DNA from: Phytophthora sp. 'mugwort'
Lineage: Eukaryota > Oomycota > Peronosporomycetes > Peronosporales > Peronosporaceae
DNA: 64,000 nucleotides
Direction of reading: 5' to 3'
NCBI GenBank assembly: GCA_033558025.1
Contig: JAUCEF010000014.1
Span: 1,860,001-1,924,000, forward strand
Below, piece after piece: positions 31,970 through 41,639 of this stretch. Below the pieces are notes generated by a model. The model had not been told where the DNA came from. It did not search any database and worked only from the letters and a program-made list of their open reading frames with translations. Numbering within the stretch: position 1 is the stretch's first letter; each line of letters begins with the position of its first letter. The position numbers were made by a program, and so were the translations under genes.

Positions 31970-33930
31970 CTGGTTAGAAGGCAATGTTTAGGTATGAACT
32001 TCATGGTCCTAGCCGGGATCAGGTTAGACCTTGCCGAGGGATCCATATTCTAGCCTGACAAAGTCAAATCCAGCTCCGAGACGTCGGTAGCTCTATTGGA
32101 CAGAGCTAGGCTCTTGAGGCTGTACCAGCACATGCAGATCGGGGTCAGAGTGTCTGTGGACATGGTATTGGGTTGAGGCATCAGAGCAAGATAAACTATG
32201 AATTACACGAGGGGATCATAGGTTTCTACATTAGTTTGCGGGCCTGGCAGGAACACAGAACCTGCCGATCACGAATACCGGGGAGAAGAAGCTAGCGCAG
32301 CAGCGGGACGCGAAAATAGGCATACGGCCCGTTGGAGACCATTGTGCCGAGAATCCGGGCATCATATCAGTCCGATTTAGCCGCTACAGGGAGTGGCGGA
32401 CCTGATTCTGCAAGCCACTACTGATGTGGGGTCACCAGAGGCGGCACTCGCGAACCCCACTCCATCTGCAACCGACTGGCCCATGTACCTCGTGCCACGT
32501 GCGATATCTTGGGGTAATGGAGCAGCTCAGATTCGACGCGTATGGCAGGATCGCGCGACAAGTGGATTGCCACGACGGAACAGGGTTATCACTCGATGAC
32601 GATGGGCCGCGGATCTTGGATCTTGAAGGTGGCAACTGGCGGAATGTTGAAGGAGGCGACTAAGGATGTATCGGCCCCAAGCTCGGGGTGGGGTCGCCTC
32701 AATACCAAGCCAAAGCGACTCCAGATTCGACCCGACGCCTCATGCTCGAGATTCGCCGATTCATATTCAGAACGACCAAAAGTCGCTCGATCCAGGTGTT
32801 GCGGTAAAGGAGATGTCATCGACGAACATACCGGATATTACTGCGCCAGAGATAAGGCAAGGATTTGTCGATCAGCTCAGCTCGTCCCCGGACTCAATAG
32901 GTGTAAATGACCTGGATACGAATCCAGTGCCTACTTTAACAGATAGCGAGCAGAAGTTGGACGTGAAGTCGGTTCCGGGTCGGAGGGCTCAGGTGAAGTC
33001 GTCAGATCGAAATCCCGATAAGGGAGAGGATCCAGTCGAGGACAAAAAGGTCTGCCATCATGAGGGTACGAGCTGCATGCAGAACCTGTCCGAGGTGAGC
33101 TGGTGGTGCTACTGGAGGTCACCCCAACAGTCGGCGAGGAGGCCATCGACGGTGTACAAGTGAAAGATCCTGCAGCTAACTCCTCAGCTGAGATCGACCA
33201 CCAAAGTCGAAAGATCTGGCAGTACAAGCATCTCCGAATTGGAAAGGGCAACGCAGTGTGATCGCCCTTTCCAATTAGGAGATGCTTATGTGCAATCCGC
33301 GGCGCGGGCCGTCGTGTCTGATATTGACGAGGGTAACGCGAAGCCAATCGCACAACAAGTGTGCAAGGGAGAACCGCAGTTTTGCGAGAAGCTTCTGAGA
33401 CCTGATAATGGGACTCTTACGAGCCAAGATCATCCGCCACTTAACTACCCGGTGAGCGTCGCTGATTGCCAGCATTATTAAAATATCGGCGTCGATATAA
33501 GATGGTATATTTATATTGATTTGTGAACGATCTTACTCGGTTGATGGTCTACCGCTGGCGCTGATCAGCAATCATTTGTAATCTCTGGACAATACATTGG
33601 CCAGACCCGACCACCTATGATCTACCCTCAAATACAGAGCACCAAGGTTCTCCGGGGTCTACTGCTAGATCAGGAGATGATTCGGCTAAGGTTCAACTAT
33701 TAATTATTAAGACCCCGCTACAGAAAGAGGCAAACCAGTAAAGGAAGAGAAGGAATGGAAGGCATACCGTACCATGCAAGGCAAGCTCACAGCCGGATGA
33801 AAGTAGGGTCAAGCTAAAGTACATCCCTTGGGATGTGGACCAACTGCAAGGATGCAGAGTGAAGATTTCAGCGCTGATCCGCCCCATTCTCGTGTCTCGT
33901 CAAAACGTTCAAGCTTTCACGCCATAACAT
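31970..33930 (+). pseudogene. Ty3/gypsy protease-RT relic, plus strand
   Basis: Pieces in several frames read as a gypsy polyprotein. A protease C-terminal part near 31995 (MNFMVLAGIRLDLAEGS) is followed by LILQATTDV near 32400, a long hydrophilic linker (32666-33120), and the start of reverse transcriptase near 33225-33540 (KHLRIGKGNA, AKPIAQQVCKGEPQFCEKL, NIGVDIRWYIYID, DLTRLMVY). Nothing clear remains after about 33930. It lies in the opposite orientation to the gypsy element at 1-6 kb. The many stops show an old relic. Confidence 0.6.
33226..33287. repeat. 24-bp inverted repeat inside the gypsy RT relic
   Basis: Arms 33226-33249 and 33264-33287 are reverse complements with one mismatch and a 14-nt spacer. 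The right arm interrupts the coding phrase RIGKGNA, which in related elements runs straight on, so it seems to be a local inverted duplication. Confidence 0.75.
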
Positions 33931-34374
33931 CGTTCGTAGTTACTTAGAGAGAAAAATCCAGCCCTAGCGACGCGTACACTGGGCGACCAGCTTCAGCATG
34001 ATCACGGATCATCGAGAGGGGGGGGAGGGTCTGGTCGCTATGGTAAGTTGGATCTAGCCTTAATGGGAATTTGGCTGAGGTCGCTCCACATATGTACAAG
34101 ATTAACATACACCTGGAGATGGCTTCACGGCAAACGCAACAGCATATTGTGTCCAATTGCCATCTCTCTTACGAGTACAACGCGAACATGCTCTAAGGAG
34201 TATTAAGTGGCATTTCGGTGCGCTCAGACCTGTGAGTTACCACCGCTGTCACGAACCCGTGGCATCTTTTGCTTTGTAGGCGATAAATGCTGCTCTTCAA
34301 ATGTGTACAGAAGATCACGTTGTAATCAGCAAAAGCTTCCACAGTAATCACTCCACTTCGGCTAACAGGCAGTT
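33931..34374. other. No gene recognised
   Basis: Spacer between the gypsy relic and the next DDE relic. It includes a short G-run near 34019. No domain or clear element end was seen. Confidence 0.4.
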
Positions 34375-35775
34375 TTAAGCACTTGGCGATAGACCTGTAT
34401 TTTGCATCATTCCATTGGCAGAAACACTCTTCTCAGCACAGGCAATCCTCCCAGCACGCACACGCCTCCGACAAAGTACATTTGGCGCACTTGTCCGCCC
34501 CAGCCGTGTCGCTATCGGCGGAAGCGCCCATGGCCACTGATAGCCGAGTCTCGGCAACCCATTTTGCAGTATATTTTTCGTGAGGGGCCTCATGACCCCC
34601 ACATCCAAAGGTCGGAAGACGACGGTACTGTTCGGCAGCAGCTGACATACAAACGCCGAAGTGATTTCGGATACCACTTCGATGCCTTTCGTAGACACAT
34701 GTGAGTCAATGTTGTCCAGTATGAGCATGGATTAAGCATCAATTTCATACCGCAGCAGCTCACATATGTAAGACTCCCAGACCTTTGAATCCATACCATC
34801 CGTGCTCCTGCACCGTGTACACGTATCCGTCCGGATACATCTTCAACTCATCTCTTTCTGCAGGCCACCAGGCATTGCACGTATGATAAAAAGAATCGGA
34901 CGTTTTTTTTACCTTGAAATAAATTAATAAATATTATAAATGTTAGCGACATCACATATAAAAAAGATAACTAACCGTCTGCTTGAGCTGTGATGACTGC
35001 TGTCATGCGACCAGAGTGCTTTTGAGTGCGCTTCACTCTTGCGGACCCCCTTTGTCCACGCTAAGCCCAAATCTTGGACGGTGGCATGTAAATAGCAGTC
35101 TCGTTGATATTATTGATGGCACTTGGGGGGGACGACCCATGTTCGCTCCAAAAGGATACGGCAAGTTGCCAATGGGTGTCGTATAAATCTTTCTCATTCT
35201 TGTTTGTGAACTGGGGATTTTACAGTAAATCTGGAACTACAACAATGCATCAGACGTATTATTCGAAATAAAATATATGTGATAAATGCCTTACCGCGCG
35301 GCGAAACGTCGACAAAGTCTCATAAGTGCACAGAGTGCTTTCTCAAGGCTATCTTTATCCGCAGTATATGCGCTCAGCCAACTCTGCTGATAGTCCTTCA
35401 TATACTGTATCATCAATCCTGTACACAGGTACTTTATAAGGGCAACCTACATAAGATCAATACTTATTAGTGCATATAATCAGGCTATTGACATGCGAAA
35501 AACGTCTTACCTCCTATTCTCGTCGCACGTCTTTCATGAAAGTGACGAGGTCGTGGGTGAATGGCACAATACTCTGAGCCCCCCTGCACATTCAGCGTTT
35601 TGCTGGTCTGTGGGCCATCGAACGCCTCAATGTTCTCCTTGTTGTCCGACCAATCTCGAAGGGTACGTCGCGGGATATTCATCAGTTCTGAAGTACTCCC
35701 GGTGCCAAATTTCTCTATTGTGTCTAAGCCCTTACGCTTCGTTTTCACAGTATAGGGCCTTTGTCGTGGCGCCAT
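34375..35775 (-). pseudogene. DDE transposase relic (pogo/CENP-B type)
   Basis: From the ATG at 35775 (MAPRQRPYTVKTKRKGLDTI) a helix-turn-helix region runs into IPRRTLRDWSDNKENIEAFD, then shifts frame. Further fragments follow in order: MKDYQQSWLSAYTADKDS near 35390, INNINETAIYMPPSKIW near 35100, MDSKVWESYICELLRYEIDA near 34770 (ending in a stop), and LILDNIDSHVS with FRPLDVGVMRPL near 34720-34590. The first catalytic aspartate appears replaced (NINET rather than the usual N.DET), so the enzyme is dead even apart from the frameshifts. No terminal repeats were found. Confidence 0.65.
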
Positions 35776-36560
35776 CGCAGCAAAATGCGATATGTTCACT
35801 GGAGAGCGAAAAGCTCTGCTGAGCGTCCAGCATCCAGTCGATAAATAAATGAATTCTATTGGATAAAACTTTAGACTTGTTTTTATACTTCAAGTTGGAG
35901 TGGGCGTGTTTCTATAGTGTGGCGTCTTTCGCCGTCGTTGTCTGTACTGGAGGCTATGGCTTAATGGTTTTAGTTATTCTAGTGCTCGTGGGCCAGCGTG
36001 AAATTCATGTTCGCACCAACATCACTTGCTAGTTATTGTCTTGGTTTGCAACTCTTTTCATAAGTAGATTTATATATCTGTCGTCCATGCCATGAAATGC
36101 TATACGTTTGTATGCTCTTCGATCACGCGTCTAACTGTGTTTGTGCGTCAAACGCATGATCATTTTGGCCGCAATTAGTCCAACGAGCGCATCCCGGAGC
36201 TGTGATATGTGTCCGTATCGTACAGCCGTCGGTAGCGTGCAGCGTCTTGGGTCCCCACCGTAAATTAGTGTATTTGACCTTATTCATACCGGGCCTCTTC
36301 AATTCCTTCAATCAAATTGTCGTAGTCTTCAATACGGTAGGATCCATTTTTACGGGGGCGTTGGCTTATGCACCAATTTGTGCAGTATTACACGCCGCTA
36401 AGACTATGGGAGGTACTCGCTGAAACCGATCGCGAAGAAGCTTTGAAAACGAGCCACTTGCAAACTAAAAGCGCACACGTTATCTGAGCTTGAACACGAA
36501 TCTGGCTAATAGGAAAGTTATAGCTGTCATGTGCGGGCGTTGAAATTCTCGGTCTCGGGA
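35776..36560. other. No gene recognised
   Basis: AT-rich sequence upstream of the DDE relic. A short minus-strand frame (36311-36123) has no known domain. One end of the DDE element may lie here, but no repeat pair was found. Confidence 0.4.
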
Positions 36561-36965
36561 TTCGCCACAGCTGAAAGTCTCCATTTCAAAAGTGTTACAT
36601 CATCTTCAGTCCCAGCGCCACACTGTGGTCCTCTCGACACCAAAAGCAGAATACATTGCCCTATGTCACTGCATGCAAGAGATGCTATTCCTTAAACTCT
36701 CTCTTCAAGAGCTAGGCTTCACTGCTACACAACCCAACGTTAACTTCGACGACAACCAAAGCTGCATCAAGATTAGCTACAATCCCGAATTACACGAATA
36801 TCGAAGCACATACATGTTATTTACTGCTTTGTGCAGTGAAGGATAGAGCGGAACGAATTCGGTGTTGTCTATTGCAACACCAAAGATTTGGTAGTTCCTA
36901 TTTTTACAAAAGCGCTAGACAAAAGAACAGTTCAGAGAGCTAAGGACCAAGCTCCCCTGGAAGCA
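36561..36965 (+). pseudogene. Ty1/copia RNase H end fragment
   Basis: The frame around 36592-36846 reads TVVLSTPKAEYIALCHCMQE and NVNFDDNQSCIKISYNPE, the standard copia RNase H pattern (A/S-S-T-E-A-E-Y, D-N-Q-S). After a stop it continues as IERNEFGVVYCNTKDL and IFTKALDKRTVQRAKDQ, the usual last residues of a copia polyprotein. Only the 3' end of the element is left, so it was probably truncated by later insertions such as the pogo-like element 140 bp downstream. Confidence 0.75.
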
Positions 36966-37105
36966 AATCTGGCCATTTCGTGTAGTGTACGAGTAAAACA
37001 CTGATGCATGAAAAGCGTGCCTACTTACCGTGCGTTCTTTTATTTTTCCCGCTGGGTTTATACTTTGTTTGCAGAAACGAAAGGTTTCCTCACGAGGTTT
37101 CCTTA

Positions 37106-38879
37106 CCGTATTTGTCGGATCGAGTGAGACAAAATTACTGGCTGAAACCAAGTCAAAAATAAAACCTCATTTGGGTTTTTCGGGAGCAGCGCTTACCGCG
37201 CCAATGGCACCCGCCCCGCACAGGCCGAAGAACAAGAAGAACTAGAAGATGCGGTCGTCACCTTGCCATTGTCTCTCGTTTGCAGAAACTAACCTATCAC
37301 TGTAGGACGATCTTTTTGAACTCTCCGCCGTGGAAGCCGCCGCCTTCCACGCCACCCGTGCTACAATTTACAGGTGGCGCAAGGATGAGGCTGAGCTAAA
37401 GGAAGCTGCCTCAAAAGCACCCAACAAGTATTGTAAGCCGTTGGAGCCTAACAACGTCCGTTACATCTTCTAGCCTGAGCTAGAAGCACGGCAATGCGTG
37501 ATGTATGATGTTACGCGAATGATACTTCGAAGCAATAGTTTATGATGCTATGGCTCTTTAGTTTACTCGAATGTATTATTTTGATGCGGCAGACGAAGGG
37601 ACTATGTGTCGCAATGAAGTGCATCATGTTGATGATCGGCAAGTTTGATGCAGCGTTCTCTGCATCGAGAACGCGTTGTGCCCTCCTGCCATGAACAGTT
37701 CGCTTTTTAAGCAAAATAAGCTGGTGGTCCGCTGCGTCACGAAGGGAACCTAGCGCAGAGCTGACATCCAGGTGCATTTTTGTTTCAGCAAAAAAAATTC
37801 TTACTGGCTGTGACTATATATTTATTGGCTGCTTTTAATTAATTATTGGTAGAAAAATAGGAAATTGCTGACGTCTTCTCACGAACAATAAATATTGAAG
37901 TCGAGGAGGACGGCTTCTTTCCGCCGTGTTACACTGAAACAATGCGGTACGGTGTCTCTTCAACATGAACCAAATAGGGGTTTGTATCGACAATCCTTGT
38001 CGTTTGAACATCGACGTTCGTGGCGCCAAGAACGTTGATGGGGTTCAAGGGATGGAAGAAAATGGTGCACGCTGCAGTGTATTTCTTTATGTGACGCGGA
38101 GGTGTCCATCCCTAACTGCGGCCACCCCAGCGTTGTTCACACCACCCAACGAAAGGCTTGGTGTGACCACGCTACAATGCTGAAATGGATTGAGGAAGTT
38201 TGTATTGCTATTTCACATTTGTTGTATTGGTCGAAATGTTTTACTTACAGCTAATGTATTATGGCTTTTATAATATATGGACACCATCAGTTGAAAGGTG
38301 CCGCATGCTATTGCTGGAAAGTCTGCGAGTCTGTAAAATGGAGAGCGGGATGCAGTACCTGGAGGAGACCTGCTGATCGAAGGTGCAGTATATCCCTCTG
38401 TGGATCACCGGTCTCAGTCAGCCTATGGATGTGAGCGTAATGCACTCCTTTAGAGCAAGATACAGTAAGTTCCGCATACATTTGCTGTTCGACTTGGATA
38501 AAATACTAACAAATGCTTAGGGATTTGTATCTCGAATGGCACAGGGACCACGAGTTCTCTAGAAACGCAAGCGAGCGACGTCTGCTTCTCTCTCATATTA
38601 TCGGTAAGGCTTGGGAGCAGGTGGACAACAAGACCCTTATTAGCGGCTTTAGAAGGCAAACCATATCCCAGTGGGCCCTCGACTTCAAACGGCAGATTTA
38701 GCACGTACTTACTACCGCCTCCGCAAGATGTTGTTTTCCTCGAGTAACTTCATAATATATATTATCTCTTTGCTCTTACCATATTTGTGGAGGTTTTGAT
38801 GTCTATTAGAAGGGGTGCCACCATTATGTATCCGATGTATCGCTTGAGCCGAATGTATCATTCGATCCGACAAATACGG
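37106..38879 (+). mobile_element. Pogo-like DNA transposon (element 2), TA-flanked
   Basis: The left end CCGTATTTGTCGGATCGA and following bases (37106-37127) pairs with the right end (38858-38879) with one mismatch in 22 positions. TA lies outside both ends (37104-37105 and 38880-38881). The element is 1774 bp long and holds a decayed DDE transposase in the plus orientation. The inverted repeat differs from element 1 except for its first bases, CCG. Confidence 0.8.
37202..38701 (+). pseudogene. DDE transposase of pogo-like element 2, decayed
   Basis: Fragments in order are a helix-turn-helix piece near 37320-37410 (EAAAFHATRATIYRWRKDEA), NMNQIGVCIDNPCRLNIDV near 37970, QRKAWCDHATMLKWIEEV near 38150, RMLLLESLRVCKMES near 38300 and PLWITGLSQPMDVSVMHSF near 38400. 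A 56-bp intron (38465-38520; GTAAGT, CTAAC branch, TTAG) joins to DLYLEWHRDHEFSRN. The first catalytic Asp reads Asn (NMNQ) and the second reads Glu (LLLES), so activity is lost. Many stops lie between the fragments. Confidence 0.65.
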
Positions 38880-38881
38880 TA

Positions 38882-39090
38882 GTATGTACCGAATTCATAT
38901 AGGCATATGATATCATGTTCCACGCAAGCAAACACCAAATTGCTAGGAAAGTTCATTATCAGTATGGCAAACCCGCTGAAATCTCTACCAATGCCTATCA
39001 GCTACACCTACTTAAACGAATACGATCGGATGAACGAATGCGACGAAGTTAATCTAATCCGCAGACTGGACTGGTTTGCCCTCATCTTGA
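38882..39090. other. No gene recognised
   Basis: Short spacer between pogo-like element 2 and the chromodomain-like relic. Nothing identified. Confidence 0.4.
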
Positions 39091-40201
39091 TCAAACACGA
39101 GACGCTCGATACCGTGAACCCACAACACGACGGCATGTCATGCGAAGCTGTGACTTTAGGCCGCGCACAGGTAGAACCCATCGGAGAGCTCCACCTCCTC
39201 CTGGAAGGACCCGCACGTCACGCCGCTCTGCTATAACCAGATTTCGCCTGGCGAGAGGCCGGTACAGGATGGGATGACCCGCAGTGCGCAATTTCTGCAA
39301 GAAAAATACTTTAAACATCTTCCACGACGTGACCGGAGTCAAGTTCTTGTCATAGTAGAGCGGCTCTGCGGCGACGAAAGTGTCGATGCCACTCGACGAC
39401 ACGATATCCGCACGACCAGCCAATTGAGCTATAAACTTAAAAGCGTTAAATAGACAAAGGCCTCCTGCGGGGGGGGAATAGTGTGCACTTTAAAAAATCC
39501 ATCTTGTAGAACTGGTCAAAGCGTTAAACGGTGGGGGCTTTCCAGCACCCATCGAGTCGATTACATCCTCGGAATGGTCCTCAAGCAGCTGCGCTGTCGG
39601 ATCCCATGTTCTTTGGTAGTAGCGGCGGCCGTGACAGTTTTTCTTGAGCCACAGCACGCGATATTCGAATCCATGTGGGGTGCAGCGCCGATCAATAATC
39701 CGCGCCGCATGCCAGGTCTGCTTCGTGGCGACATACCCGGCTGTGACCATTACTCGGCGAGGTCCATAGTTCTGGCTATAGAAGCGATAGTAGAGCACTG
39801 GTGCTCGCGGTGCAGCAGTAGGAGCTTCTACCTGAGGCGATACGGCCGCTGGTGAAGCCTGACTGGCGCAAGCGTTGTCGACTTGCGTTGAAGATGAGCG
39901 GACTGCACTGTCACTATTTTCGCCCGTTTGAGTTACATGACTCGCAGAGTCTAGCTCGAAAAACATCTGATCACTCGTGTGCTCAATCGATTTCGGTTGG
40001 GCGCTCTCGGACGCTCCCACCCGCTGCCTCGACCAACGCTATGCCCGCGGCTGCGTTCTTGGTCCGCATGGTGGTCCTGGCTTTCTTGTTTGATCGAATT
40101 TCAGCGTCAGTTCGGTTCTTCTTCCGTGGCGGCCTGGATGGAGTCTTATGCGATGGTGTCAGCGGCCGCATCCGACCTGTCGTCCAGATTCTAGTCATCA
40201 T
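39091..40201 (-). pseudogene. Chromodomain-like coding remnant
   Basis: Three minus-strand segments appear to belong together: 40201-39983 (basic, Arg/Lys/Thr-rich), 40020-39490 and 39423-39091. The middle one contains AARIIDRRCTPHGFEYRVLW and, after a short insert, TWDPTAQLLEDHSEDVID, which follows the chromodomain pattern (I.D.R......YLV.W....TWEP...L). Chromodomains bind modified histones and also occur at the ends of gypsy integrases and in oomycete transposon-linked genes. The frame changes and the setting favour a relic, but a spliced gene cannot be excluded. Confidence 0.4.
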
Positions 40202-40712
40202 CGTGCTCCGGTTCTCTCCTTTCCACTGCTGCGATGCTAGGGACGAATTCGGATCAGCCTGCCAGAGCTTCCGACGGTGAGAATCGTTTCGACAATGAAG
40301 CGTCGTTTGAACCCAAACCTAAAACACCTCTAATACCCTATAGATGCGCCTGTATGGTAATCCATGTAAAGACGTAGGAGAGTGTTGAGGTAAGGCCCTT
40401 AAATGATGGTACTATGTACCACTCAGGCTGTGCTGGCTGATGACCAGTTATTACACTTTAAGTTGTTAGGTATGTCCTTTTTGATATAATACTGGAGGCC
40501 ATAGTTAAAGGTTTGGTTGCCTTCAGCATCAGCCATCTCCTGCTCGCCAGTAGGGGATCTCCCTACTTAATGTACCTCACTTCTCCTTTGACCATCTCAC
40601 TCACCACAGTTCTCTTGCTTAACCAGTCTCCACTTAAACATTCGTGAAAGGCAGAGTTTCCGCTTCGTGCACTTTTTTTTGAATTGGCTCCACGGCCCAG
40701 GAGTCATCGTCA
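40202..40712. other. No gene recognised
   Basis: AT-rich stretch with short frames only, between two low-confidence coding remnants. Nothing identified. Confidence 0.4.
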
Positions 40713-41021
40713 CTACATGTCGGCCGGGTGACTTTTCCTAGGGTTTTGACAGTTCAATTCGTCCCGCGTTCGGACTGATTTTCTGAAGGCTGCATTATCA
40801 TCGGAGACAATAGCATCGTACGGTCCAACGTTGCCGGCTGCATTTAATTCATTATCTGACGATGTACTAAGTATATCATCCAGCTCATTGAGAAGCTCCG
40901 CGTTAGAACGCCGCCGACGACTTCGTTCCCAGCCGGAGGCCGTGGATTGGCGGTCGTGGTTGCCGAGTGCAGGGACGTTGGATAAAAAGTGGGCAGTGGT
41001 GCCCTCAGTGCAGCTAAACAC
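40713..41021 (-). pseudogene. Unidentified coding remnant, acidic with NELDDIL motif
   Basis: The 102-codon minus-strand frame contains SRRRRSNAELLNELDDILS, an acidic Ser/Asp stretch, then DELNCQNPRKSHPADM. The even amino-acid pattern suggests real protein ancestry, perhaps the middle of a mobile-element protein, but I do not recognise a family. It ends at a stop and has no clear start. It could belong with the chromodomain-like remnant next to it. Confidence 0.25.
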
Positions 41022-41400
41022 TACCGGGTACGAGCGGCTCAGTACAGGTCACCGGGTGCTCGTCGACAGCATCAGAAGACGCTAAAGTTGACGGAAGTCT
41101 GGGCAGTGTAGTTTTTATTCGCTTCTGCATTGTCGCCGCTCTCGTTGATCTCTTCGAGGGGTTGGCTGGTCCGCTACAGCGTGAGCAGTTGTAAAAGCTT
41201 TTAGCGCCATCGCCAGCACACCTTGGATCGCTTGCGCGAGATCATCGACGCGCTCGATAAGCTCTCCGTGGGGGTTGACGTTCTGTCGGGTCATTCTGGC
41301 ATTTGGCTTTTTGAAGAAGAAATTTCGTTTGGCCAAATGACATATTTGTAATATGGCGCTTGTGGGTCACATTTCATTTCTAACGACATGCATGGCACGC
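41022..41400. other. Upstream flank of the copia element
   Basis: No gene is supported. A minus-strand frame (41336-41115) has a possible coiled coil (ELIERVDDLAQAIQGVLAMA) but no known domain. The last base before the copia LTR is 41400. Confidence 0.35.
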
Positions 41401-41614
41401 TAAGAGAAACAAGATCCAAACTGCGACTCCTGCCACCAGCCTCCAGCGTACGACAATCGAACAGTCGAGTCCCAAGCGGGCTCCGGGCCAGCACAAAGCG
41501 AAACCATTCCGCATTTGCCGGGCCGATCACAAGGATAGCTACGCTAATAAAGCCGACCTTTGCCCGCGCAAGCCACGCTGTTACTTGGTTGTGCTCTTTA
41601 TTTGGTGGTAGAAA
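41401..41614 (+). repeat. Copia 5' LTR
   Basis: Begins TAAGAGAAACAAGATCC and ends GTAGAAA. Homology with the right LTR starts and stops sharply at these points. The ends lack the usual TG...CA, so limits may be off by a few bases. Confidence 0.8.
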
Positions 41615-41615
41615 T

Positions 41616-41626
41616 GGTTATGAGCC
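41616..41626 (+). other. Copia primer-binding site, half-tRNA(iMet) type
   Basis: GGTTATGAGCC lies one base after the LTR. It is complementary to the CTCATAAC anticodon-loop region of initiator tRNA-Met rather than to a tRNA 3' end. Copia-like elements of insects and yeast Ty5 are known to prime from such a half tRNA. The match is seen; the use is inferred. Confidence 0.6.
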
Positions 41627-41639
41627 AAAACGAGCAGGC

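Noticed and set aside
32931..33353. Minus-strand 140-codon frame
   Set aside because: The plus strand of the same bases carries recognisable gypsy RT phrases, so this frame is a shadow.
41291..41530. Minus-strand frame over the copia LTR, repeated at 46046-46279
   Set aside because: It is present at both ends only because the LTR is duplicated; no protein family fits.
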